64,000 bases of DNA from the NCBI RefSeq assembly GCF_004353915.1, contig NZ_SMRP01000021.1, forward strand, positions 1 to 64,000, read 5' to 3'. This document shows positions 17,053 to 28,021 of the stretch, piece by piece. Origin of the DNA: Paraburkholderia silviterrae. GTDB lineage: Bacteria > Pseudomonadota > Gammaproteobacteria > Burkholderiales > Burkholderiaceae. The translations under genes and the position numbers were made by a program. Every line of letters begins with the position of its first letter. The first letter of the stretch is position 1. Below the pieces are notes generated by a model. That model was not told the DNA's origin and ran no database searches. It worked only from the letters and a program-made list of their open reading frames with translations.

Positions 17053-17648
17053 TAGGCCGCCGCGATCGCTTCACGCGCGCTCGCGAGCGCTGCGCTGGCT
17101 GCTTCCGGACCCATGTTCAGGCCTTCGGCGTAGATGAAGCTCACGTCGGTCATGCCGAGGAAGCCAAGGAACGACTTCAGATACGGCGTCTGGCTGTCGT
17201 TCGGGGTGCCATGGTACTTGCCGCCGCGCGCCGAGACCACGAACACCTTCTTGCCCTTCACGAGGCCTTCGGGGCCGTTGGCCGTGTACTGGAAGGTGAT
17301 GCCGGCACGCGCGATCCAGTCGAAGTACGTCTTCAGTTGCGACGAGACGCCGAAGTTGTACATCGGCGCACCGATCACGATGACGTCCGCGGCTTGCAGT
17401 TCGGCGATCAGCGCTTCGCTGCGCGCGGCGACGGCCTGCTGCTCCGGCGTGCGCTGCTCGGCCGGCGTGAAGAACGCGCCGAGCACGGCGTCGTCGAGGT
17501 GCGGCAGCGGATCGGCTTGCAGGTTGCGCGCGACAACCTTCGCGCCCGGGTTCGATTGTTGCAGCTTGTTCGTCAATTCGTTGACGAGCAGGGTCGACTG
17601 GGCGCCTTGCGAGCGGGCGGCGGAGTTGATTTGCAGGATCGTGGTCAT
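17052..17648 (-). CDS. azoR: FMN-dependent NADH-azoreductase
   Basis: This 198-residue flavodoxin-fold quinone/azo reductase uses FMN and NADH to reduce azo bonds and quinones. The FMN phosphate-binding region is SAARSQGAQS near the N-terminus. PMYNFGVSSQLKTYFDWIARAG and SARGGKY complete the FMN-binding site. AGGAACC lies upstream of the ATG. An inverted repeat about 95 bp upstream could be an operator, but no regulator gene is adjacent. Confidence 0.92.
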   Translation of the reverse strand: MTTILQINSAARSQGAQSTLLVNELTNKLQQSNPGAKVVARNLQADPLPHLDDAVLGAFFTPAEQRTPEQQAVAARSEALIAELQAADVIVIGAPMYNFGVSSQLKTYFDWIARAGITFQYTANGPEGLVKGKKVFVVSARGGKYHGTPNDSQTPYLKSFLGFLGMTDVSFIYAEGLNMGPEAASAALASAREAIAAA

Positions 17649-17741
17649 CGTGGTTCCTTCGGGTCTCAGTTGCGCAACGTTGCGCGAGTGAAGCCATTGT
17701 GTTGATTTGCCACGCCACGAAAAAGTAGTCCGCCGATGACG

Positions 17742-17765
17742 GATTGTTGCAGCGATAGAACAATC
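17742..17765. promoter_or_regulatory. Inverted repeat upstream of azoR
   Basis: GATTGTT (17742-17748) and AACAATC (17759-17765) form a perfect 7-bp dyad with a 10-bp spacer, in an AT-richer patch ahead of azoR. It has the form of a repressor or LysR-type site. The factor is unknown. Confidence 0.4.
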
Positions 17766-17806
17766 GCGATGGCCAAAAACAAAGGCGGCGGGGCCGGATC
17801 GCCCTG

Positions 17807-17878
17807 CCGCCTTGCTTGCCGCCTTGCTTGCCGCCTTGCTTGCCGCCTTGCTTGCCGCCTTGCTTGCCGCCTTCCCTG
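17807..17878. repeat. 12-bp minisatellite, five perfect copies
   Basis: CCGCCTTGCTTG is repeated five times without change (17807-17866), and a degenerate sixth copy ends at 17878. It lies 35 bp beyond the stop codon of the minus-strand M61 peptidase, so it would be in that mRNA's 3' end. It is the most regular repeat of the window and likely to vary in copy number. Confidence 0.93.
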
Positions 17879-17912
17879 CCAGAAGCGGGCCGTGCGCCCG
17901 CCTCGCGTACGA

Positions 17913-19703
17913 TCAGGCCGCCAGCCAGCGCTCGCGCAGCGCGCGCGGCGCCGGGCGCTTGTCGGTGACGCTGAGCTTGTAGCGCGCGATCTCGGGCGCA
18001 TCGAGGGTCAGACGCGCGACGCGCAACTCGTCGCGGCGGAACGCGTGGATCTCCACCTTGGCGCCGGGCTGGTAGCGCGCGAGCAGCGTATCGAGATTCG
18101 CGCCGCTCACGCGCAGGCCGTCGAGTGCGACGAGCGCATCGCCGGCCGAAAGCCCCGCCTTTTGCGCCGCGCCGCCCTCGTAGACGACTGCGAGCGTCGC
18201 CTCGGCGCCGCCACGCAGGCGCGCGCCCAGCGACGGCCTCGCGCCGCGCTCGGGCTCACCTTCGAGCTGCACGCCGAACGGCTCGAACAGCGTGGCGAGC
18301 GGCAGATCGCGCGTGCCGCGCACGGCATCGGCGAACAGGCCGCCCAATTCCACGCCTGTGCCTTCAGCGATCAACGCTTCGACATCGTCCTCGCCCACAC
18401 CCACCGGGTTGCCGCGATAGAAGTCGCGGCCAAAGCGCTGCCACAAGAGGCGCATCACGTCGTCGAGCGACTTGCGGCCGTTGGTTTCGGTGCGGATGGC
18501 CAGATCGAACGCGAGCGCGACGAGCGAGCCCTTCGTGTAGTAGCTGACGATCGCGTTCGAGGCATTCTCGTCCTGGCGGTAGTACTTGACCCACGCGTCG
18601 AACGAGCTTTCGGCAACGCTCTGCTTCAGGCGCCCCGTGCCGCGCAGCACGCCACCGACGGTCTTGCCGAGGAGCCCGAAGTAGTCGTCGACGGAAATGA
18701 GGCCGCTGCGCACCAGCATCAGGTCGTCGTAGTAGGAGGTGAAGCCCTCGAACAGCCACAGCAGCGAGGTGTAGTCCTCGCGCGTGAGGTCGTACGGCGC
18801 GAACGCGGCGGGCTTGATCCGCTTCACGTTCCAGGTATGGAAGTACTCGTGGCTGCACAGGCCGAGATACGTGCGATAGCCATCCGTCATCTCGGGCTTG
18901 CCCTTCACGGGCAGATCGGTGCGGTTGCAGATGAGCGCCGTGGACGCACGGTGCTCGAGCCCGCCGTAGCCATCGCTCACGGCCTGCGTCATGAACACGT
19001 AGCGCTCCATCGGCGCGCGCTTCGTGCGCGGCTCGAAGAGGGCGATCTGCGCCTCGCAGATCTTCTTCAGGTCGGCGGCGAGACGTTCGGTGTCGAGCGC
19101 CACCACGCGGCCCGCGATCACGATGTCGTGCGGCACGCCGTGTGCCTTGAAGCTCGCGAGCGTGAATTCGCCGAGCGTGACGGGGTGGTCGATCAGCTCG
19201 TCGTAGCCCGACGCCGTGTAATCGCCGAAGCCGTAGCGCTTGGTGCCGCGCGCCTCCGCGAGCGCGGTGGCGACGCGCCAGTGGCGATACGCGTGGCCGT
19301 CGGGGCGCTGGATGTCGACCACGTGCTGCGCGCCCTCATGGCCGAGCGCCGCGAGAAACACGCTCGTGCCGTTGAAGAAGCCGACCGTATCGTCCAGATG
19401 GGCTGCCCGCACGGACATGTCCCACGCGTAGACCTCATAGCGCAGCGTGAGCGTGCCCTTCGCGGGCGCGGCCTGCCACGTGTGCTTGTCGATCTTGCTG
19501 ATGCGCACCTTACGGCCCGCCTCGTTGGTGGCGCGCACCGTGACGATGTTGCGCGCGAACTCGCGCACCATGTAGCTGCCCGGAATCCACACGGGCAGCA
19601 TGAAGCGCTGGCCGTCCGGCGCGGGATCCTCGACGGTGAGCGTCACTTCGAACAGGTGGGCGGCGGGGTTCTTCGGGACGATGGTGTATCGGATCGGCTT
19701 CAT
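17913..19703 (-). CDS. M61 family glycyl aminopeptidase with PDZ domain
   Basis: This 596-residue zinc peptidase belongs to family M61. The zinc-binding motif HEYFH is at residues 285-289, within SHEYFHTWNVKRIKP, and the third ligand is the glutamate in LLWLFEGFTSYYDD. An N-terminal beta-sandwich domain precedes the catalytic domain, and a PDZ-like domain follows at roughly residues 480-570 (GLSAGDALVALDGLRV). Known members remove N-terminal glycine or alanine. No signal peptide is visible, so it is probably cytoplasmic. Confidence 0.9.
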   Translation of the reverse strand: MKPIRYTIVPKNPAAHLFEVTLTVEDPAPDGQRFMLPVWIPGSYMVREFARNIVTVRATNEAGRKVRISKIDKHTWQAAPAKGTLTLRYEVYAWDMSVRAAHLDDTVGFFNGTSVFLAALGHEGAQHVVDIQRPDGHAYRHWRVATALAEARGTKRYGFGDYTASGYDELIDHPVTLGEFTLASFKAHGVPHDIVIAGRVVALDTERLAADLKKICEAQIALFEPRTKRAPMERYVFMTQAVSDGYGGLEHRASTALICNRTDLPVKGKPEMTDGYRTYLGLCSHEYFHTWNVKRIKPAAFAPYDLTREDYTSLLWLFEGFTSYYDDLMLVRSGLISVDDYFGLLGKTVGGVLRGTGRLKQSVAESSFDAWVKYYRQDENASNAIVSYYTKGSLVALAFDLAIRTETNGRKSLDDVMRLLWQRFGRDFYRGNPVGVGEDDVEALIAEGTGVELGGLFADAVRGTRDLPLATLFEPFGVQLEGEPERGARPSLGARLRGGAEATLAVVYEGGAAQKAGLSAGDALVALDGLRVSGANLDTLLARYQPGAKVEIHAFRRDELRVARLTLDAPEIARYKLSVTDKRPAPRALRERWLAA

Positions 19704-19822
19704 CGGCAGGATCGGTGACGGGTTCGGTGAGTGACTCCGGCGAGCGCTGCGCCACGGGCAGACAATGCCTGCAAGGCGCTCTCATGCGCGGCAATCGCGA
19801 GCATTCGGAAAAATCGGTGGAC

Positions 19823-19852
19823 AAAAAAGGCACCGGCCGCAAAAGCGGCCGG
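19823..19852 (-). terminator. dsbC terminator
   Basis: CCGGCCGC and GCGGCCGG form an 8-bp stem with an AAAA loop. Read on the minus strand it is followed two bases after a CC by six T residues, just after dsbC. Confidence 0.88.
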
Positions 19853-19869
19853 CAGGGTCGGTCGGGGCT

Positions 19870-20601
19870 TCAGCGCACGGCGCTCAAGGCGCTTTCGAGC
19901 CGGTCGGCGCTGACCGCGCCCGGCAGCCGCGTCCCGTCTGCAAGGATCACGGTGGGCGTGCCGGTCACGTTCATCTTCGCGCCGAGCTTGAGATTGCTGT
20001 CGATCGCGGCGGTGTTGCAGCTACCCGAGGCGGTGGGCGCCTTGCGCTCGACCATCCACGACTCCCAGGCCTTCGCGCGGTCGGTAGAACACCAGATCGA
20101 CTTGGCCTTCGCCGTGGAGTCGTCGGACAGCACGGGGTACAGGAAGGTGTAGACCGTCACGTTGTCGATGGACTTGAGCGTGCTTTCGAGCTGATGGCAG
20201 TACGGGCAGTTCGGATCGGAGAACACGGCCATCTGGCGCTTGCCGTTGCCCTTCACGACCTTCACCGCGTTCTCGAGCGGCAGCTTCGAGAAGTCGACCT
20301 TGTTGAGCTCGGCCAAGCGCGCTTCGGTGAGATTGCGGTGCGCCTTGGTGTCGACGAGGTCGCCCGTGAGCACGTAATCGCCGTTGGCATCGCTGTAGAT
20401 GATCTGCGAGCCGAGGTTCACCTCGTAGAGGCCTGGCACCGGCGCCTTGGTGATGCTCTTGATGTCGCTGCCGTCCACCCCGAGGCGCGACTGCAGTGCG
20501 GCCTTGATCTTGTCGGTGGTCTGGTCGGCCTGTGCCGAGCAGCCGAGCACCGAGGCGAGCGCCGCGAGAACGATCGCGGCAATGCGAATACGCTTTTGCA
20601 T
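19870..20601 (-). CDS. dsbC: Thiol:disulfide interchange protein DsbC
   Basis: This 243-residue periplasmic isomerase corrects wrong disulfides. The start at 20601 gives a signal peptide (MQKRIRIAAIVLAALASVLG), and a frame extended upstream would bury it. The N-terminal dimerisation domain is followed by a thioredoxin fold with the CPYC active site at Cys132 and Cys135 and the cis-proline in TGTPTVIL. The signal ends LGCSAQA, so a lipid-modified form cannot be excluded, although the lipobox is poor. Confidence 0.93.
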   Translation of the reverse strand: MQKRIRIAAIVLAALASVLGCSAQADQTTDKIKAALQSRLGVDGSDIKSITKAPVPGLYEVNLGSQIIYSDANGDYVLTGDLVDTKAHRNLTEARLAELNKVDFSKLPLENAVKVVKGNGKRQMAVFSDPNCPYCHQLESTLKSIDNVTVYTFLYPVLSDDSTAKAKSIWCSTDRAKAWESWMVERKAPTASGSCNTAAIDSNLKLGAKMNVTGTPTVILADGTRLPGAVSADRLESALSAVR

Positions 20602-20916
20602 GTGATGCTTTCCTGATTCTGGGACGCTACGCGCAGACCACGCACGCTGCGTTCCGGGTGAAATTCGGGCATGGCGGCGACGGATCGAGGCTGCGGCCTC
20701 ATCTTGATGCATGCGCCTGATTCATGCGCTCGATCCGTGCATGGCCCATGGCCAGATACGCCCATTCTAAGCTGCCCGGAATTGAAGCAACCGAAATACC
20801 GGCTGTGGCGCAGTTGGTGGCGCAGTTGGTGGCGCAACGGGTGGAGCGCGACGGCGCGATGCCGCGAGGGCCTGCGCCGGGACGGCTAGCACGCCGTTGC
20901 GCCGCGGCTTCGTTGC
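20602..20916. other. Gap between dsbC and the ubiquinone hydroxylase gene
   Basis: These 315 bases hold the dsbC promoter region and a 12-bp repeat at 20805-20840. No gene was recognised. Confidence 0.5.
20805..20840. repeat. 12-bp tandem repeat, three copies
   Basis: GTGGCGCAGTTG occurs twice in perfect tandem and once degenerate (GTGGCGCAACGG). It lies about 76 bp beyond the stop of the minus-strand hydroxylase gene. Confidence 0.7.
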
Positions 20917-22089
20917 TCAGCCGAGCGCCGACGCCACCAGCCAGCGCTTGACGAGCGGCTGCGCCCCGACGAACGCCATGCCGGTGTTGCGCAGCACGCG
21001 CGCGAGCGTGCCCGGCACCGCAAAAAGACGCTGCAAACCGTCGGTGGCGACGACGAGCTTCTGGATGTCTTCGCGGCGGCCACGCTCGTAACGGCGCAGC
21101 AACACCGTATCGCCGAGGTCGCGGAACGCTTCCTTTTGCGCGATCACGTCGACGAGCGCGGCCACGTCGCGCAGTCCGAGGTTCACGCCCTGCCCCGCGA
21201 GCGGGTGAATCAGGTGCGCGGCGTCGCCAACCAGCGCGACACGCGGCGCGATCAGGCGGTCGACGGTCTGCAAGGCAAGCGGGAAGCCGCGCGCAGGCGT
21301 GACGCATTCGAGCGCGCCGTGCAGCTTCTGCGTCACGCGCTCGACTTCGGCGGCGAGTTGCTGCGGATCGAGCTTGAGCAGCTCATCGGCGTGCTCGGTC
21401 TGCGCCGACCAGACCAGCGAGACGTGCTGGTCCGGCAGCGGCAGGAGCGCGACGATCTCGCCGTCACGGAACCATTGATAAGCACACTCCCCGTGCGGAC
21501 GCTCGGCGCGGAAGTTGGCGACCACGCCGGTCTGCCGATAGTCGCGCCGCTCGACCTTCGAGCCGATCTGCGCGCGCACCCACGAATGCGCGCCGTCGGC
21601 GCCGACTGCGAGATCGGCCTCGATCGTGCGGCCGTTCGCGAGACCGATCACTGCGGCGTCGGGCTTCACGTCGAGCGTCTGCGCGCGCGCATCGATCCAC
21701 GTGAGATTGGGCTGGAAATGCAGCGCGGCGTCGAGCGCGCGCTCCACCAGCGACGACTCGGCAATCCAGGCGAGCTGCGCCACCGACGCCTGATACGCGG
21801 AAAAGTGCAGCTCCGCGGCGGCGTCGCCGAACACGCGCATGTCGTAGACGGGCGTGAGGCGCGCGGCGTCCACGGCCTGCCAGACCCGCAGCCGCTCGAA
21901 CAGTGCGTGCGAGCTGCGCGAGAACGCGTAGACGCGCGCATCGAAAACGGCGCCTGCGGGCAGCGGCGCGCACGGCTGCGCGAGCAGCGCCACGCGCAAG
22001 CCGCCCTGAGTCAGCGCGAGCGCCGCCGCCTTGCCGACGAGCCCGCCGCCGATCACGGCAACGTCAAAGGTCTGGTTGGTCGAAGTCAT
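20917..22089 (-). CDS. FAD-dependent ubiquinone biosynthesis hydroxylase (UbiH/UbiF/UbiM type)
   Basis: This 390-residue flavoprotein monooxygenase is expected to hydroxylate a ring position in ubiquinone synthesis. The N-terminal FAD motif is GGGLVG, the DG motif is VGADGAHSWVR, and the GD motif is ALVGDAAHLIHPLAGQG followed by VNLGLRD. The start at 22089 begins MTSTNQTFDVAVIGGG. Which ring position is modified cannot be decided from sequence alone, so no single symbol is given. Confidence 0.86.
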   Translation of the reverse strand: MTSTNQTFDVAVIGGGLVGKAAALALTQGGLRVALLAQPCAPLPAGAVFDARVYAFSRSSHALFERLRVWQAVDAARLTPVYDMRVFGDAAAELHFSAYQASVAQLAWIAESSLVERALDAALHFQPNLTWIDARAQTLDVKPDAAVIGLANGRTIEADLAVGADGAHSWVRAQIGSKVERRDYRQTGVVANFRAERPHGECAYQWFRDGEIVALLPLPDQHVSLVWSAQTEHADELLKLDPQQLAAEVERVTQKLHGALECVTPARGFPLALQTVDRLIAPRVALVGDAAHLIHPLAGQGVNLGLRDVAALVDVIAQKEAFRDLGDTVLLRRYERGRREDIQKLVVATDGLQRLFAVPGTLARVLRNTGMAFVGAQPLVKRWLVASALG

Positions 22090-22477
22090 CCGCGCATTAT
22101 AGCTGCGGGGGTTGATCTGACAGGGCCGGATGGGCGGCCGGTTGCGGTGAGGCAAGAGCGTGGTGAGGTGTCGCAGACAGGGCGCTGGACGGGCCATGGG
22201 ACGCGCCGTGCAGCAGCACAGCCAGGCCTCGATTTCGACATTCCTTGTCGACGCACGAACCACTGCTCAAGCTTCTTCCACGCCGATCAACGCCCCCGAA
22301 CGGGTTACAATTGCGACTTTTCGAGCACAAAATCCGTACAAGATCGTGGGCCTCGCGGCCGGATACGTACGCTTTGTCTCGTCCCCGAATTCCCCTTGCG
22401 GCTGTCGCGTTCCGGTCATCGCCGGACAGCAAACGACCCGGCGACCAGCCGTAACCAACTGATTCAAAAGGTTTTCC
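22090..22477. other. Divergent gap upstream of ychF
   Basis: These 388 bases separate the hydroxylase gene from ychF. A TACAAT hexamer (22306-22311) could be a -10 element for ychF, but no matching -35 was seen. No gene was recognised. Confidence 0.45.
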
Positions 22478-23572
22478 ATGAGCCTCCAATGCGGCATCGT
22501 CGGCTTGCCCAACGTCGGCAAGTCCACCCTGTTCAACGCGCTGACCAAGGCCGGCATCGCGGCTGAAAACTATCCGTTCTGCACGATCGAGCCGAACGTC
22601 GGCGTGGTCGAAGTGCCGGATCCGCGCCTGAAGGCGCTCGCCGAGATCGTCAAGCCCGAGCGCGTCGTGCCGGCCGTGGTCGAATTCGTCGACATCGCGG
22701 GTCTCGTCGCCGGCGCGAGCAAGGGCGAAGGCCTCGGCAACCAGTTCCTCGCGAACATCCGCGAAACCGACGCCATCACGCACGTCGTGCGCTGCTTCGA
22801 GGACGAAAACGTCATCCACGTCGCAGGCAAGGTCGATCCGCTCGCCGACATCGAAGTCATCAACACCGAACTCGCGCTCGCCGACCTCGCCACCGTCGAG
22901 AAGGCGCTCGCGCGCTACTCGAAGGCCGCCAAGTCGGGCAACGACAAGGAAGCGGCGAAGCTCGTGGCCGTGCTCGACAAGGTGCGCGCGCAGCTCGACC
23001 AGGCGTTGCCGGTTCGCGCGCTCAACCTGAACGAAGACGAACAGGCGCTCATCAAGCCGTTCTGCCTGATCACGGCGAAGAAGACCATGTACGTCGCGAA
23101 CGTGAAGGACGATGGCTTCGAAAACAACCCGTACCTGGAAACCGTGCGCAAGCACGCCGAAGCCGAAGGCTCGCCGGTGGTGGCCGTGTGCGCGGCGATC
23201 GAAGCCGAAATCGCCGACCTCGAAGACGAAGACAAGGCTGCGTTCCTCGCCGACATGGGCATGGACGAGCCGGGCCTCGACCGCGTGATCCGCGCGGGCT
23301 TCAAGCTGCTCGGCCTGCAAACGTACTTCACGGCGGGCGTGAAGGAAGTGCGCGCGTGGACGATCCACGTCGGCGACACGGCGCCGCAGGCGGCCGGCGC
23401 GATCCACACCGACTTCGAGCGCGGCTTCATCCGTGCGCAGACCATCGCCTTTAACGACTTCATCCAGTACAAGGGCGAAACCGGCGCGAAGGAAGCCGGC
23501 AAGATGCGCGCCGAAGGCAAGGAATATGTCGTGCACGATGGCGACGTGATGAACTTCCTGTTCAACGTTTAA
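22478..23572 (+). CDS. ychF: Redox-regulated ATPase YchF
   Basis: This 364-residue Obg-family P-loop protein has the Walker A motif GLPNVGKSTLF, switch region FVDIAGLVAGASKGEGLGNQ and a C-terminal TGS-like domain (GETGAKEAGKMRAEGKEYVV). The NLNEDE segment replaces the normal NKxD guanine motif, as in the ATP-preferring YchF proteins. It binds ribosomes and is tied to stress responses. ettA follows 39 bases later. Confidence 0.95.
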   Translation: MSLQCGIVGLPNVGKSTLFNALTKAGIAAENYPFCTIEPNVGVVEVPDPRLKALAEIVKPERVVPAVVEFVDIAGLVAGASKGEGLGNQFLANIRETDAITHVVRCFEDENVIHVAGKVDPLADIEVINTELALADLATVEKALARYSKAAKSGNDKEAAKLVAVLDKVRAQLDQALPVRALNLNEDEQALIKPFCLITAKKTMYVANVKDDGFENNPYLETVRKHAEAEGSPVVAVCAAIEAEIADLEDEDKAAFLADMGMDEPGLDRVIRAGFKLLGLQTYFTAGVKEVRAWTIHVGDTAPQAAGAIHTDFERGFIRAQTIAFNDFIQYKGETGAKEAGKMRAEGKEYVVHDGDVMNFLFNV

Positions 23573-23611
23573 GCGCGACGCCTTTTTCCTCCCGTTTCCA
23601 AAGACACTCCC

Positions 23612-25276
<1,665 letters not shown>

Positions 25277-25320
25277 GCCGGCCTGGCGGCGCCGGCATGT
25301 CGATGCCGGCCTCTCACACA

Positions 25321-25348
25321 AACGGCAGCCCGCGGGCTGCCGTTTTTT
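25321..25348 (+). terminator. ettA terminator
   Basis: AACGGCAGCCCG pairs with CGGGCTGCCGTT, a 12-bp stem with no spare loop bases beyond the stem tip, followed by a run of six T. Confidence 0.9.
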
Positions 25349-25418
25349 CTGGCGGGTACGCCATCGCAGCGCAGCGGCAGCAACCGATCCACGGCTACGC
25401 GCTGGGCGCGCCGCGCCC

Positions 25419-26042
25419 TCAGACTGGCAAGCCGAGCTCGCGCAGCTTCGCGTCGGTGCTCGCGTTGCTCGTGTGATGCACGCCGTGCCAGCCGAGCGCC
25501 GTGGCGGCCTGGGCGTTGCGCGCGCTGTCGTCGATGAAGACGAGTTCGCCGGGCGTCACGCCCGGCAACTGCGCCTCGATACGGCGGAACATTTCGTGGA
25601 AGATCGCCGGATCGGGCTTCACGAGCTTCACGCGCCCCGAGACGACGACGTCACGGCAGCGCCTGAGAATGCCGAAGCGCTCCCACGCCCACGGAAACGT
25701 CTCCGCCGACCAGTTCGTGAGGCCGAAAATCGGCACGTTGGCCGCCTCCAGACGCTCGAAGGTCGCCACGCCGCCTTCGAGCAGCCCGCCGATCATTTCG
25801 TGCCAGCGCTCGTAGAACGCGCGAATCAGCGTCTCGTGCTCCGGAAACCGGGCGACCAGCTCTTCGGTGGCGGCGGCGATCGGCTGGCCGCCGTCCTGGC
25901 GGATCACCCAGTCCATGGCGCAGACATGGGTGAGAAACCAGCGGCGTTCGTCATCGTCGGGAATCAGCTTGCGATAGAGATACTCGGGGCTCCAGTCCAC
26001 CAGCACCCCGCCGAAGTCGAAAACCACTGCCTTGATCGCCAT
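25419..26042 (-). CDS. HAD family hydrolase (HAD-IA)
   Basis: This 207-residue HAD phosphatase starts MAIKAVVFDFGGVLVDW, where the first aspartate is the nucleophile; the second motif I residue is glycine-flanked as in the YihX/epoxide-hydrolase-like subgroup. Motif II is GLTNWSAETF, motif III includes the lysine in VKPDPAIF, and motif IV is FIDDSARN. The start at 26042 removes a charged, non-homologous extension and follows AAAGG. The substrate is unknown; YihX relatives act on sugar phosphates. Confidence 0.85.
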   Translation of the reverse strand: MAIKAVVFDFGGVLVDWSPEYLYRKLIPDDDERRWFLTHVCAMDWVIRQDGGQPIAAATEELVARFPEHETLIRAFYERWHEMIGGLLEGGVATFERLEAANVPIFGLTNWSAETFPWAWERFGILRRCRDVVVSGRVKLVKPDPAIFHEMFRRIEAQLPGVTPGELVFIDDSARNAQAATALGWHGVHHTSNASTDAKLRELGLPV

Positions 26043-26120
26043 GCCTTTGCGCTCCGCTTTACGTTCCGTCTGTTTGCGCTCGTTTGATGGCACCCGGTCG
26101 AGCCCGGGTGCGTGCGTCGC

Positions 26121-27935
26121 TCAGATCGGCTGCGTGCGCTTTTCGAGCCACGCCAGCGCGTCGCCCGAGACGTGCGGCGCGATGCGCACGCGCACCGTCT
26201 GGTGGTACGCGTTGAGCCACTCGCGTTCATCGTCGCGCAGGAGAGCCAGATCGATGCAGCGCGTGTCGATCGGGCACAGCGTGAGCGTCTCGAAGTTCAG
26301 GAAGTCGCCGAATTCCGTGGTTTCGGCGCTCTGGTTGCGCACGAGGTTCTCGATGCGCACGCCCCACTTGCCCGGCCGATAGATGCCAGGCTCCACCGAG
26401 GTGATCATGCCCTCTTCCATCGCGGTCCACGGTTCCGCCGGCGCGTAGTGCGAAATGACCTGCGGGCCTTCGTGCACGTTCAGGAAATAGCCCACGCCGT
26501 GCCCCGTGCCGTGGCCGTAGTCGGCGCCCGCTTCCCAGATCGGCGCGCGCGCGATCGCGTCGAGCATCGGCGAGCGGATGCCGCGCGGAAACTGCGCGCG
26601 CGAGAGCGCCATCATGCCCTTGAGGACGAGCGTGAAGTCGCGCTTTTGCTCGGCGCTCGGCGTGCCCACGGGCACCACGCGCGTAATGTCGGTCGTGCCG
26701 TCCAGGTACTGGCCGCCCGAGTCGATCAGGAGCAGGCCGTTGCCTTCGATCACGCTGTGCGATTCGGGCGTGGCGCGGTAGTGCGGCATCGCGCCGTTGG
26801 CGTTGAAGCCGGCGATCGTGCCGAACGAGAGCGAGACGAAGCCCGGGCGGCGCTTGCGCGCAGCGGTGAGCTTTTCGTCGATGGTGAGCTCGGTGATGGT
26901 CTCCCGGCCCAGCGCCGCCTCGAACCAGGCGAAGAATTCGGCGAGCGCCGCGCCGTCCTGCTCCATCGTCGCGCGCACGTGCTCCGCTTCCACGGCGGTC
27001 TTGCGCGACTTGAAGAACGTGCTCGGATTGATGGCCTCCACAAGCTTCACCGCCGAGGACACCGCCTGCAGCAACCCGAACGTCACGCGGCGCGGATCGA
27101 CCAGCAACGACTCGCCCGCGGGCAGCGCCGCCAGCGCAGCCGCGGCCTCTGCGTACGGCGCGACGCGCACCTTGTCGCGCGCGAGCGATTGTTCGAGGTC
27201 CGCCGGCACCTTGCCGTCGGCGACGAAGAGGGTCGCCTGATCCGGCCCGATCAGCGCGTGCGCAACGAACACCGGGTTGTAGTTCACGTCGGCGCCGCGC
27301 AGGTTCAAGAGCCACGCGAGGTCGTCGAGCGTCGAAATGAAGTGCCATTGCGCGCCCTTCTCCTGCATCGCGCCGCGTACCTGAGCGAGCTTGCCCGTGC
27401 GCTGCGCGTCCGCGTGCGGCGCGACGTGCTCGTAGACTGGCTCGAGCGGCAGCGTGGGACGGCCGCTCCAGACGGCGTCGAGCAGGTCGAGATCGGTGCG
27501 CAGCTTCACGCCGCGCGCGTCGAGCGCCTCGGCCAGCGCGCGCGCCGACGCCACGCCGAGCACCGCGCCGTCCACCGCGACCGTGCCACCCGCCGGCACG
27601 TTGCGCGCGAGCCAGTCGATGTGCGGCGCGCTCTGCTGGCCGCCCATCATCTTCATCAGTTCAATGCCGGTGCCGGCGAGCTGCTGCTCGGCCTGCACCC
27701 AATAGCGGCTGTCCACCCACACGCCCGCGAAGTCCTTCGTCACGACGAGCGTGCCCACCGAGCCGGTGAAGCCCGAGAGCCATTCGCGCCCCTGCCAGCG
27801 GCCCGGCAGGTATTCGGAGAGATGGGGATCGGCGGACGGCACAAGCGTGGCGTCGATGCCCGCGCTCGTCATTGCGGCGCGCAGGGCCGCAATGCGTTCG
27901 GGGATCGTGGACGTTTCGGGGAGTCGGGCGTTCAT
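26121..27935 (-). CDS. Aminopeptidase P family protein (M24B)
   Basis: This 604-residue protein has the three-domain layout of the larger, eukaryote-like Xaa-Pro aminopeptidases: two creatinase-like N-terminal domains and a C-terminal pita-bread catalytic domain. Metal ligands are visible in LLIDSGGQYLDGTTDITR (two aspartates), GHGTGHGVGYFLNVHEGPQ (histidine) and EGMITSVEPGIY (glutamate). It releases N-terminal residues next to proline in the cytoplasm. The E. coli PepP enzyme is shorter (441 residues). Confidence 0.92.
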   Translation of the reverse strand: MNARLPETSTIPERIAALRAAMTSAGIDATLVPSADPHLSEYLPGRWQGREWLSGFTGSVGTLVVTKDFAGVWVDSRYWVQAEQQLAGTGIELMKMMGGQQSAPHIDWLARNVPAGGTVAVDGAVLGVASARALAEALDARGVKLRTDLDLLDAVWSGRPTLPLEPVYEHVAPHADAQRTGKLAQVRGAMQEKGAQWHFISTLDDLAWLLNLRGADVNYNPVFVAHALIGPDQATLFVADGKVPADLEQSLARDKVRVAPYAEAAAALAALPAGESLLVDPRRVTFGLLQAVSSAVKLVEAINPSTFFKSRKTAVEAEHVRATMEQDGAALAEFFAWFEAALGRETITELTIDEKLTAARKRRPGFVSLSFGTIAGFNANGAMPHYRATPESHSVIEGNGLLLIDSGGQYLDGTTDITRVVPVGTPSAEQKRDFTLVLKGMMALSRAQFPRGIRSPMLDAIARAPIWEAGADYGHGTGHGVGYFLNVHEGPQVISHYAPAEPWTAMEEGMITSVEPGIYRPGKWGVRIENLVRNQSAETTEFGDFLNFETLTLCPIDTRCIDLALLRDDEREWLNAYHQTVRVRIAPHVSGDALAWLEKRTQPI

Positions 27936-28001
27936 GTTTTCACCTGCGAGAGTAAGACGCGCGCCTCGTGGGAGCGCTCCATTGCGAGAACGGTTGGTAA
28001 T

Positions 28002-28021
28002 TCGTTAGCGATCGTTAGCGA
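28002..28021. repeat. 10-bp perfect duplication across a stop codon
   Basis: TCGTTAGCGA occurs twice in exact tandem. On the minus strand each unit contains TAA; the TAA of the second unit (28015-28017) is the stop of the small membrane protein gene. Confidence 0.7.

Noticed and set aside
17807..17866. CRISPR array
   Set aside because: The 12-bp units are directly adjacent without spacers, and no cas gene is present anywhere in the window.
17736..19718. 660-codon plus-strand frame opposite the M61 peptidase
   Set aside because: The minus-strand peptidase has complete zinc motifs; this frame reads through the 12-bp repeat and has no recognisable domain.
20671..20951. Short plus-strand frames between dsbC and the hydroxylase gene
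   Set aside because: They overlap each other, lack ribosome sites and arise from the local repeat.
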